DNA of 58,464 nucleotides, taken from Acidobacteriota bacterium (GTDB taxonomy: Bacteria > Acidobacteriota > Terriglobia > Acidiferrales > UBA7541). Under the pieces are notes generated by a model that was given only the letters and a program-made list of their open reading frames with translations, had not been told where the DNA came from and ran no database searches. Below, piece after piece: positions 28,292-36,351 of this stretch (its first letter is position 1; the number at the start of each line of letters is the position of its first letter). The stretch lies in assembly GCA_003223215.1 (NCBI GenBank), contig QHYH01000127.1:1-58464 (forward strand), read 5' to 3'. Made by a program: the position numbers and the translations under genes.

Positions 28292-29917
28292 CTAAAGCTG
28301 CCCGCGCCTCCTTTGCTCCTTGATGTAATCCGCCGCCCGAAGCGAGAGCGCCATGATGGTGAGCGTGGGGTTCTTCTCGCTCGAAGTGGTAAAACAGCTT
28401 CCATCGGTCACGAAGAGATTCTTCACCTCGCGCGCCTGGCAAAAGCTGTTCAGGACGGAGGTCTGGGGATTCCTGCCCATGCGGATTGTGCCCACCTCAT
28501 GACTGGCAAAGCCGCTCGGGGCTTGGCTGGAATCCGGGAAAGCCTCCCCTTTCAAATTTGAGCAAATTTCCATCAGGCTTCGATTCTTGTCGCGCCAGAG
28601 GGCCAAATCGTTCTCGCCAAATCGGAAATGAACTACCGGTATGGGGATGCCATACTCGTCTGTGTGATGAGGCGCCACGGTTACGCAGTTTTCCGGGCGC
28701 GCTTCGACTTTTCCAAATGCGCCAAGCATCATATAACCCGGTTGCATCTTGCGGATGCGTTCCTTATACGCGCCGCCGTAGCCGGCGAGCCGCGATGCAT
28801 GCTGGGGAAACATGTAGCCCGAAAAATTGACCTGAAATCCCCAGCCGCCCGCGTAGTCTTTTTTCTGAGCGAGATGATTGTATCGTGGAATGTACACGTG
28901 GTCTGTGGCTCCGTCTTGGTTGAACGGCGGAGCGCCCTCAAGTTCCTTTAGATAGATATCCGCGCCTCCTCCCAGGTGACCGTGAAGATAGCGCCCCACG
29001 ATACCGTTGGAGTTGGCCAGACCGTTCGGGTGCTGCGGCGACCGCGAATTCAAAAGCAGCCTAGCGGATTCAACCGTCGCGCAACAAACGACGACGACTC
29101 TTGCTCTTACCTCGTGCTCCTGCTTGGTTTGTGTGTCCACAAAACACACGCCGCGCGCCAGCCCTTCCTGGTTCACCAGGATTTCACGCGCCAGAGCGTT
29201 TTGGCGGAGCGTGAAGTTGCCCGTCCTTTGCGCCTTCGGCAACATGGCCACGGCGCTGTTGAATAACGCCCCCACATCACACCCATCCATGCAGTGGCCG
29301 CAGTAGTGACATGGCGGGCGGCGGTCATAAACGACGGTAGCGACGGCTTTGCGCACCGAAATGAGAGGAATTCCCAGGCTCTTCGTTGCCCGATGCAAGA
29401 TGTGTTCGCTGCAGCGCCACGGAAGCGGAGGTAGATAGTGTTTCCCTGCAGGCACAATCTCGAGCCCGTCGTCCTGGCCGCAAACGCCGATCATCTGCTC
29501 CACCCGCTCATAATAAGGTTCCAGCTCTTCATAGGTCAGCGGCCAGTCTTCCTCGCTGCCGTTCACCGACGATTCTTGGAAGTCTCGTGCTGCGTAGCGG
29601 AGCACTACGGCATTCCAATGCACCGTCCTGCCCCCTACCACACGTATCCGGTCCACGCTCACATGATCGCAGTCTTCATAGCGAATCGAGGTGGACACCC
29701 TCCCTTGGTAGAAAGGCGCCTGCTTCTCGCCGCGAAACCCGCGGTAAGGCAATTCGTAAGGCCACTTATGCGAGAGGAACTTGGTCAGGGGCACTTCCCT
29801 CCCGGCTTCGAGCAGGATGACCTTCGCTCCACCCTCGCAAAGCTCTTTGGCCATCACACTCCCAGCGGCTCCGGAGCCAATAATGCAAACGTCGTAGGAT
29901 GACAGCTGGCTCGACAT
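28292..29917 (-). CDS. GMC-family oxidoreductase, catalytic subunit
   Basis: An FAD-dependent dehydrogenase of 541 residues acting on an alcohol group of a sugar. The FAD loop is CIIGSGAAGSVMAKELCEGG, followed by ILLEAGREVPLT. VVGGRTVHWNAVVLR is GMC signature 1. The C-terminus has SEVGTIRMG-type ASHEVGTIRMGRNP and VTDGSCFTTSSEKNPTLT with the catalytic His/Asn region. CHYCGHCMDGC (near residue 205) is a Cys cluster seen in gluconate/glucoside dehydrogenases of this branch. No signal peptide is present. It heads the operon with the small subunit and the isomerase. Sequence alone does not separate gluconate 2-, sorbitol or glucoside 3-dehydrogenase; the neighbours favour the last. Confidence 0.88.
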   Translation of the reverse strand: MSSQLSSYDVCIIGSGAAGSVMAKELCEGGAKVILLEAGREVPLTKFLSHKWPYELPYRGFRGEKQAPFYQGRVSTSIRYEDCDHVSVDRIRVVGGRTVHWNAVVLRYAARDFQESSVNGSEEDWPLTYEELEPYYERVEQMIGVCGQDDGLEIVPAGKHYLPPLPWRCSEHILHRATKSLGIPLISVRKAVATVVYDRRPPCHYCGHCMDGCDVGALFNSAVAMLPKAQRTGNFTLRQNALAREILVNQEGLARGVCFVDTQTKQEHEVRARVVVVCCATVESARLLLNSRSPQHPNGLANSNGIVGRYLHGHLGGGADIYLKELEGAPPFNQDGATDHVYIPRYNHLAQKKDYAGGWGFQVNFSGYMFPQHASRLAGYGGAYKERIRKMQPGYMMLGAFGKVEARPENCVTVAPHHTDEYGIPIPVVHFRFGENDLALWRDKNRSLMEICSNLKGEAFPDSSQAPSGFASHEVGTIRMGRNPQTSVLNSFCQAREVKNLFVTDGSCFTTSSEKNPTLTIMALSLRAADYIKEQRRRGQL

Positions 29918-30082
29918 GTCCCTTCCCGACTGACAGCGAGAGCATGGGAATTTCGATCAGCAGAAAAGACCCATAACTTTTTGCTCTCGAAATTCTGCGT
30001 GTACTGCAGTGAACTTACGAGATCAGGTGCAGGGCACAAAAAAGACCAGAACGCGACCCTCATTCCACCGCGTGGCCTGCTG

Positions 30083-30091
30083 ATCATAACA
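30083..30091 (-). promoter_or_regulatory. Possible extended -10 for the GMC operon
   Basis: The minus strand reads TGTTATGAT, an extended -10 box, about 165 nt upstream of the GMC start. No good -35 box stands at the usual distance. The remaining gap 29918-30197 holds nothing else I recognise. Confidence 0.35.
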
Positions 30092-30197
30092 AAAGTAACT
30101 TAGGGCCGGACCTAAAAGCTGGAGTTGGCGGCGGGGAAACCTTGAGACCGAGATTGACCTACTAGCTTCGTCCCGCATCGCACCGAATCCCCTTTTT

Positions 30198-31706
30198 CTA
30201 TTGCTGCGGGTTGGTGGCCCGGCTCATGGGCACGTTCGTTTCGCGTACGGGGCGGTCCACTTCAGCCGGCCGTGCCGGCGCTTCGAGGCCGTCGGTAAGC
30301 AGATAACCCTCGAGGGCGATGCCCGTGGTCCAGACGTTCTCGAGCGCGGCAACGTATTCCAGATGAAGCTGGTAAAGGGCCCTCTGGGAATCTAGGACGA
30401 CGGGATAGGAAGCGAGCATCTTTCCGTATTCGTCGACGAGAAGCGAATAGGCTTCTTTAGCGCGTGGGAGAATTCCCTCGCGGTACTCGTCGGCCATGAT
30501 GCGAGCCGTAGCGTACTGATCGAGGACGGCCGCGGCGCGTTCACGCAGCGTGAGTTCAACACGCATTTCTTCTCGCTGTGCGCGGTCCAGGTCCTGACGG
30601 GCAGCGGCGATATTGCCCTGGTTGCGGTTCCAGAGGGGAAGAGTGACGCCGACTTCGGCAATTCCTTCCCAGCCGATGGATCGGTTGATGCCCTCGAGTT
30701 GCTCCCCGAAGTACTCGGCGCCCGCCCGAAGCTGGAGATCGGGAACCGGCTCGGCTTTGCTGCGTTCGAGGACGGCCTGCGCGCGGGTGGTGGAGATCGC
30801 CGCGATCCGCACCGCCGGACTCTCTTTGGCAATGGCTTCGACGACCTCTTCCTCGTTCACTCGCGGTAGGTCAGCCTCAAGGTTGCCGTCGACAACCTGC
30901 AAGGCCAGGTCCGGCTTTCCAATCACGGCCGTTAGACCGCGCCATTCCTGGCGCAGCGTGTTTTCCCGAACGCGGACCGCCATCTGCCTGCGCCGGGCTT
31001 CGACCTCAGCCTGCAGAACTTCCGGCCTGTCCGCCTGTCCGGTGTTGCTGAGGCGATGTTCCGTTTCCGCATTGTCCTGAGCGATCCGCGCCAAGTCCCG
31101 CTGCGCTTCCAGTAGTTCCTGCGCCGCGAGCACGCGATAGAACGCGATGCGCACGGCGCTTTCGATTCGCATCTTCTGTTCTTCGGCTTCCACTTCCGCA
31201 AGGCGAATCTCCTGGCCAAAGATCTGGCGATTCTTGCCGAGTTTTCCGGCAGTGACGATGGGCTGCGAGACGAAAAATCCCTGCTTGCCGCCGCCAACCG
31301 AGCCTCCGCGGATTTCGTCACCGGTGTAGCCGACTGTCGGATTGGGATAGAGGCCCGCCTGCTGTTGTCGGGCTTTTGCCGCACGAATCTCCGCCTCCGC
31401 TTGGCGCAGGGTCGGATTGCTCTGGGCCGCCAACCGCTGCAACGAAGTCAGCGTCATCAGCGGGCCCTTGGCTTGCTCCTGCGCCTTTCCCATCCGGGGG
31501 TAGACCGGTTCCACAGTCCGCATGGTCATCTGGTGCTCGCCGTGTTGCATCTCCTGCTTGCTTTGGTCCTGTGCCGGATTCTGTTCGGGCTTTTGGTGTT
31601 GATGTTGCGGTTCCTGCGGATGCGGCGGTTGCTGGGCCGCCGCGTATCCTGCTGCCACCAGCGATGCTGTAAACAGCGCTCTCAGACTTCTCGTGAAACT
31701 CTTCAT
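30198..31706 (-). CDS. TolC/CzcC-family outer-membrane efflux protein
   Basis: The outer-membrane channel of an RND-type metal efflux system, 502 residues. A signal peptide (SLRALFTASLVAAGYAAA) is followed by an unusual His/Gln/Pro-rich linker (residues about 25-60, with HPQEPQHQHQK and MQHGEHQM) that could bind metal. Two outer-membrane efflux repeats follow: LQRLAAQSNPTLRQAEAEI, then long coiled helices, then VAEVGVTLPLWNRNQGNIA in the second repeat. It lies 36 nt after the multicopper oxidase gene. No RND pump or adaptor gene is in the window, so the partner must be encoded elsewhere. The metal is probably copper, judged from the neighbour. Confidence 0.9.
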   Translation of the reverse strand: MKSFTRSLRALFTASLVAAGYAAAQQPPHPQEPQHQHQKPEQNPAQDQSKQEMQHGEHQMTMRTVEPVYPRMGKAQEQAKGPLMTLTSLQRLAAQSNPTLRQAEAEIRAAKARQQQAGLYPNPTVGYTGDEIRGGSVGGGKQGFFVSQPIVTAGKLGKNRQIFGQEIRLAEVEAEEQKMRIESAVRIAFYRVLAAQELLEAQRDLARIAQDNAETEHRLSNTGQADRPEVLQAEVEARRRQMAVRVRENTLRQEWRGLTAVIGKPDLALQVVDGNLEADLPRVNEEEVVEAIAKESPAVRIAAISTTRAQAVLERSKAEPVPDLQLRAGAEYFGEQLEGINRSIGWEGIAEVGVTLPLWNRNQGNIAAARQDLDRAQREEMRVELTLRERAAAVLDQYATARIMADEYREGILPRAKEAYSLLVDEYGKMLASYPVVLDSQRALYQLHLEYVAALENVWTTGIALEGYLLTDGLEAPARPAEVDRPVRETNVPMSRATNPQQ

Positions 31707-31742
31707 GAGCGTAATTCCTTTTTCTAGATTTGCGATCGTTCG

Positions 31743-33113
31743 TTACATGGAGGGTGGGCGGTCTTTGTCCATCTTCATCGGTGGCATGGGCGGATTCGGT
31801 GTTCCGGCTTTAATCCGCGCCATGATCTCGTCGTATTTCTGGTTAGGCAGAATGCGCATGAGGGTCATCATTCCCTGCATGCCGGCGCTCCAGTTGGGCG
31901 GAAGGCCATAGGTTTCGGGCTTGGCAACGGCGTCGTCCATGCCCATCTCCATGAAAGCGTCCTGAGGAAACCCCGGCTGGGAGTTGGCGCTCGCTGCCAC
32001 CGGCGAAGGCGGCGAGTGCCGGAAGGGCACACTCTTGGCGAGCGTCTGCATTTGCGCCATCGCGCGATCCACGGTTTGGTCGGCGGTCATGATGGCGCGG
32101 TCGCGAATTAAATCGGACATGCTGTTCATCATGTGGTGCGGGAGGTGGCAGTGAATCATCCAGTCGCCGTTAAACTTCGCTTCGAATTCCACGACTTTGG
32201 CTTGCGCGACGCCCACGAGAACGGTGTTGGTGGGATACCAGGTACTGTCGGGCGCGCGCCCGCCTTCCGTTCCCGTTACGTAAAACTGGTGGCCATGCAG
32301 GTGGATGGGATGATGATCCATCCCGAGGTTGACGATGCGCAGGCGCACGCGATTGCCTTGACGCACGATCATCGGTGTGGTGGCGGGCGCGGCGACGCCG
32401 TTGAACGTCAGCCAGTTGAACTCCATGTTCGCGGTATTCGGGACATCCAGCCCGGGCAAGATGGCCCATTCCTGCAGAACGATTCCGAAATCATGGTCCA
32501 CATGCGGCTTGTACGGCTTCTCGGGATGGATGATGAACATGCCGATCTGACCCATCATTTCCTGCATGGCGGAGTGCGCGTGGTAGAAGAACGTGCCTTC
32601 CTGGTGAAGAGTGAATTCGTAGGCGAACTTCTCGCCCGGAGCAACCGGCATCTGGCTGATGTACGGCGCTCCATCCATTTCGATAGGGACTTCGATACCG
32701 TGCCAATGGATGGTCGTGGCTTCGGGCAGTCCGTTCTCAAAGATGATGCGGACGCGGTCGCCCTCCCGGACTTGGATGGTCGGACCAGGACAACTGCCGT
32801 TGTACCCCCAGACGGTCATGTTCCTGAACGGAACGAGTTTCCGCTGAACCGGCTCCGCTCGAAGCCGGAAGACTTTGACTCCCCGATCCATTTCGTAGGG
32901 AAGATCGGGAACGTCCGGCGTTTGCACCGGAAGCGTGGCGATTGGACCGCTCGAACCTGACTTGACGGCAGGCATTTTGTGCTGCGAATGCGGCATGCCG
33001 GGCATCGCCTGCATTTGCTGATTCTGTCCTGTGGCTAGGGCTTTCGCGGCGGCGATGAGTCCCGCGCTCAGAGTGGCCGTGCTTTGAAGGAACATCCGTC
33101 TTGCCCGATTCAT
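31743..33113 (-). CDS. Tat-exported multicopper oxidase (CopA/CueO-like)
   Basis: A periplasmic copper enzyme of 456 residues that probably oxidises Cu(I). It starts at the ATG 33113 with AAGGAG 7 nt upstream and a twin-arginine signal (MNRARRMFLQSTATLSAG). All four copper-ligand segments are present in order: TIHWHGIEVP, FFYHAHSAMQE, HPIHLHGHQFYV and MIHCHLPHHMM. The last has no added Cys-His spacing defect, so type 1 and trinuclear sites look complete. A Met-rich stretch lies after the signal (MQAMPGMPHSQHKM) and at the C-terminus, as in copper-tolerance oxidases. It is flanked by a Cys/His-rich secreted protein and a CzcC-like channel. Confidence 0.92.
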   Translation of the reverse strand: MNRARRMFLQSTATLSAGLIAAAKALATGQNQQMQAMPGMPHSQHKMPAVKSGSSGPIATLPVQTPDVPDLPYEMDRGVKVFRLRAEPVQRKLVPFRNMTVWGYNGSCPGPTIQVREGDRVRIIFENGLPEATTIHWHGIEVPIEMDGAPYISQMPVAPGEKFAYEFTLHQEGTFFYHAHSAMQEMMGQIGMFIIHPEKPYKPHVDHDFGIVLQEWAILPGLDVPNTANMEFNWLTFNGVAAPATTPMIVRQGNRVRLRIVNLGMDHHPIHLHGHQFYVTGTEGGRAPDSTWYPTNTVLVGVAQAKVVEFEAKFNGDWMIHCHLPHHMMNSMSDLIRDRAIMTADQTVDRAMAQMQTLAKSVPFRHSPPSPVAASANSQPGFPQDAFMEMGMDDAVAKPETYGLPPNWSAGMQGMMTLMRILPNQKYDEIMARIKAGTPNPPMPPMKMDKDRPPSM

Positions 33114-33312
33114 TTCATTTCTCCTTGTTCGAAATTCTTTCCGGCCGCCTTTCGGCGCGTCGGGAATAGTTGGGCTCCTCCCAGGAGGGCAGCCTCCCGT
33201 TTGGCGAGGCCATTGGCTCGGCTCAAGGGCACGATGATTCACGCCAGAGGTGCGAGCCGGAAGGCAGGCTTGGTTTGGTGATTCAAAAAAGGAACGAGCG
33301 ATGAGGCAGGAA

Positions 33313-33729
33313 CTAAATGCGAAGAACGCCAATCTGCTGATGGAGAGGAATACGCCGCGGTACAAGGGGAGGAGCCAGGTCCAATCCATCGGAAGCGGTC
33401 AGGTTGGCAACCGAAAAATTCCCGGGCGAAGCGAACAGAACCGCGGGGCTCATGTAAGCCGAAATGCTCAGCTCAATCCTTGCGACGCCTCCCGATTTTA
33501 CGAACACCACACTCGGGTGAGCATGCTTTGAACAGTCGGGCTTATCGGGCACGCTCGAACGATGGGAGTGGTGAGAGGTTGACGACTCGCAGTCATGGCT
33601 GGAGGTTTGCTGAGGGTGGTCTGGGCAAACGCCAAGTGCACAGATTGTCGCACAGGCCGAGGCGGAGGAGATCACCATCGTGAAGATGGCTGCGAGTGCT
33701 CTGTTACAGCCCGCCGTGACACGTATCAT
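33313..33729 (-). CDS. Small secreted Cys/His-rich protein, possible metal binder
   Basis: A protein of 138 residues of no family I can name. The N-terminus is a signal peptide (ALAAIFTMVISSASAC). The mature start is rich in Cys and His (ATICALGVCPDHPQQ, then SHDCESSTSHHSHRSS and DCSKHAHPS), a composition suited to copper or zinc. The ATG at 33729 is chosen because it precedes the signal peptide; an in-frame TTG lies at 33789. It is 199 nt upstream of the multicopper oxidase on the same strand and is probably the first gene of this metal unit. Confidence 0.65.
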   Translation of the reverse strand: MIRVTAGCNRALAAIFTMVISSASACATICALGVCPDHPQQTSSHDCESSTSHHSHRSSVPDKPDCSKHAHPSVVFVKSGGVARIELSISAYMSPAVLFASPGNFSVANLTASDGLDLAPPLVPRRIPLHQQIGVLRI

Positions 33730-33937
33730 CAACTGTAGGCTACCATCTCCATCAGATAATAAACAAATGGGGAAGCGAAGCGTTCGCAAAAGTCCGCCAG
33801 TTTGCTCTCTCCGGTTGCTGGCCCGCGAGGCGCCACCGATGCGGGGAATGCGGGTCGTGATTCATGTTCAGGGCGCCGAGTCTCGGGTCGTCGTTCGGCA
33901 GATCACTGCTCACGCTGTTGACCCCATTGTTTCGCGG

Positions 33938-35737
33938 TCACGAAGGTAGATCGCTCGAGCGAATGAGAATGGACCCATCCAGTTCGGTGTCGCCGGCAAG
34001 ATATCTCCGCTGAACCTCCTTCTCGACGGGCTGGCGGTTCGCTCTGAACACTTCAAGTTTGTCTTTACCATCTCCATGGAAGTGATCGTCCAGGGCTTCC
34101 CTGGTGATAGCGCACCGCACGCACGCTTCGCCATCTTGCCCGTAGAAAAGGACCATATCGCGCTCGTAGACGAAACTCTCCATGGGCGCCGGGAATGTCA
34201 GGTCATGCCGCTCCAGGCGCCATTGTACGCGGCGTACGATAAAGGTGGTGAACGGATGGATGTCCATCTCGATGCTGGCGCGGTCCAGCGCGGTCAGATA
34301 AGACTTGCGATCCACGATGCGAATCACCGTCCAAGGATAGCCGCCCGATGCCAGCATAACGTTCATGAGGAAGCGCGCCATGCGGCCGTTCCCATCCGAG
34401 TACGGGTGGACATAACCGAAAAGCCAGTGTCCCAACACCGCGCGCACCGAAGGCTCGGGTTCTTTTTCCAGAAGATCGAAGAACGCCGGCATGGCCTCGC
34501 GCACCGCCTCCCACCTTGGCGGAACGTAGCGCGACCCGCGCAGATACACAGGTATATTCCTGTATCCGGCCAAGGATCGCGGTTCTATCAGGCCGGCTGT
34601 AACGCAGGGCAGGAATAATTCGCGATACCAGTCGTTGTGCGCGGCGCGCGCGAGCGCGGCGGGGTTCTCACCGGCGATCACTTTCTCTACTTCTTTTTTC
34701 ACGAGCTGGAAAGCTTGCCAGTATCCCCGAGCGGCGAGGGCGTCGCGATTTCTGCGATCACCGGCGTCATTCTCGGGGTCCCAGCCGCCTTGCCGCACTC
34801 TCTCAACCAGGGCCGGCGTGACGGAGTAGCCTTCAATGGACAAGGAGTGGTAGGCATCGGTCGGATAGATTTCGTCGACGAAGCGAAGATACGGTTCCTT
34901 GTCTGCCGGGAGTCCCGGCGCCTTCGGAAACCCCGCGAGAACCTTGCCACGCATTGATTCCCAAAGCATCTCGACGCGGCTCACGATCGGAGCGGTGGGA
35001 CGGCTCGGTTTGGGGAATATCTGTCCGGCTTCAAATGGACTGCTTTCCCGTACATCATATCCCGCGCCCTTCATCGCGCGGAGAATCTCGTCCGCGAGTT
35101 CGCCGCGACCGGTTTGGCGGAAGGCTTTGGCAAGATAACCGGCTTTCGCCGAATGACCGCCGTTCAGCAGGAGCCGAAGCAGGTCCGAGGCGTCCGCGAG
35201 GCTCGCCATCACCACTTGCGCCTCGAGTGGATACAGCTGAAAAAATGATTCTGGCACGCGTACCAGCGCCGCCGCCGCCGTAAACAGACGCAATCCCTCC
35301 CGCACCGTGAGGGCCGCAGGCGGGGGCATCTCGGCAACTTTCAAATCGTAAAGCGTTGTGCCGAAGAGAAGCTTGATATCGTTATTCGTGGCTTTGGGAC
35401 TGTGGACAACTAATTGGTCCGGGATCACCGTTCTCTCGCCGTGCAAAAAAAGGGACTGCTCCGGCGACAGGTGCCACTGGTCGCCAAAACGCTCGTCGCA
35501 GTAACGCGCGCAGAATTCCCAGAACGACGCATGCCAAGGGGTGCCCTCGCCGGCCTGTGCGTCGGGGCTTGAAGAAATCAGCCAGCCCTTCATGACTTCT
35601 TGCAAGAAGCCGTTGTCTACTAGCCGTTCGCGGTGAACTCGGCTCAGGTCGTCGGAACGGAAGACACGCTGGTTGCCTTCCTGGATGGCCTTGAGTACGT
35701 CAAGCGATTCAGCCAGTTTTTCGTTGGGCGAGGGCAT
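33938..35737 (-). CDS. Fic-domain protein (class II, autoinhibited)
   Basis: A predicted AMP-transferase of 599 residues. The Fic motif HPYSDGNGR lies at about residues 444-452 with the catalytic His. The inhibitory motif SLSIEG, matching [S/T]xxxE[G/N], lies at about 298-303 ahead of the core, as in class II Fic proteins. The N-terminal 60 residues (LKAIQEGNQRVFRSDDLSR region) look like a small winged-helix-type domain, followed by an undefined alpha-helical part. GGAGG lies 4 nt before the ATG at 35737. Upstream are five tandem 24-bp repeats, so autoregulation by the N-terminal domain is a reasonable guess. No separate antitoxin gene is adjacent. Confidence 0.88.
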   Translation of the reverse strand: MPSPNEKLAESLDVLKAIQEGNQRVFRSDDLSRVHRERLVDNGFLQEVMKGWLISSSPDAQAGEGTPWHASFWEFCARYCDERFGDQWHLSPEQSLFLHGERTVIPDQLVVHSPKATNNDIKLLFGTTLYDLKVAEMPPPAALTVREGLRLFTAAAALVRVPESFFQLYPLEAQVVMASLADASDLLRLLLNGGHSAKAGYLAKAFRQTGRGELADEILRAMKGAGYDVRESSPFEAGQIFPKPSRPTAPIVSRVEMLWESMRGKVLAGFPKAPGLPADKEPYLRFVDEIYPTDAYHSLSIEGYSVTPALVERVRQGGWDPENDAGDRRNRDALAARGYWQAFQLVKKEVEKVIAGENPAALARAAHNDWYRELFLPCVTAGLIEPRSLAGYRNIPVYLRGSRYVPPRWEAVREAMPAFFDLLEKEPEPSVRAVLGHWLFGYVHPYSDGNGRMARFLMNVMLASGGYPWTVIRIVDRKSYLTALDRASIEMDIHPFTTFIVRRVQWRLERHDLTFPAPMESFVYERDMVLFYGQDGEACVRCAITREALDDHFHGDGKDKLEVFRANRQPVEKEVQRRYLAGDTELDGSILIRSSDLPS

Positions 35738-35761
35738 GAGGCCTCCATCTTCGTAGATCAT

Positions 35762-35881
35762 TACAAGTTTATTGTGCCGAGTAAGTACAAGTCTATGATG
35801 CCGCATTACTGCAAGTCAATTGTGCTGTATAGGTGCAAGTATAGTGCGCCGTATAAATGCAAGTGTATCATGCTTTATCTT
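35762..35881. repeat. Five tandem imperfect 24-bp repeats upstream of fic
   Basis: Units begin at 35762, 35786, 35810, 35834 and 35858 with no spacers. Each starts TRCAAGT and keeps TA at or near positions 9-10, GC at 15-16 and mostly AT at 20-21, while position 8 and positions 22-24 vary freely. Variation is not confined to third codon positions in any frame, which argues against a coding repeat. The array ends 24 nt upstream of the Fic start codon, on the side where its promoter must lie. On the minus strand the repeats contain ACTTGYA and TATAC-like pieces that could serve as -35 and -10 boxes. Confidence 0.9.
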
Positions 35882-36351
35882 ATCTAAAGCATGTATTTTC
35901 AAATTGATACGAGACATTGCTTTTGCGAGTTCAGGCCAATCCTTCCAAGGCCGGAGGGCAAATTTCACGTCTACACCAAGGCCCAAAAAAAAGTACGACA
36001 CGCAAGACACTCGTCAGACACCCTTCTGTTCACCGCTTCTTATTGTTAGGCGAGTGCTTTTCTCTAGCAGCTGCTCGTTTTTTCGCTGGGGCCGTTGTAA
36101 GAATCTGCCCGCGCTTGCGGGTCTCCCGGTCGAGGAAATGGATTGCTAGCCAACCGGCGCCAAGGGTATTCGGACCGCGCAGCACGGCCCGCAGGCTCTG
36201 CCGTTGCACTACCGGGATCCTCCCATGGTGTAATCGTTACGCCGTGTTTGAAGCGACCCGCTTTTCCGCAGCGCCGTCCGGCCCTTCAACCGTTGACGGA
36301 TCTCGAGCGCGGAGCCTAGCATGAGGGGCGAAACGGCGAGGGGAGTCAACG
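35882..36351. other. Divergent intergenic region between fic and the kinase gene
   Basis: No frame here shows protein-family features. It must hold promoters for the kinase (plus strand) and perhaps for fic. I see no clear consensus promoter. A GCATGTATT-like AT-rich part lies next to the repeat array. Confidence 0.5.

Noticed and set aside
33720-33740. CopY-type operator (TACAGTTGAT) at the copper unit
   Set aside because: Only a partial match to TACANNTGTA and it overlaps the start codon; not strong enough to list as a feature.
35762-35881. CRISPR array
   Set aside because: The units are contiguous without spacers and diverge along their whole length; no cas genes are near.
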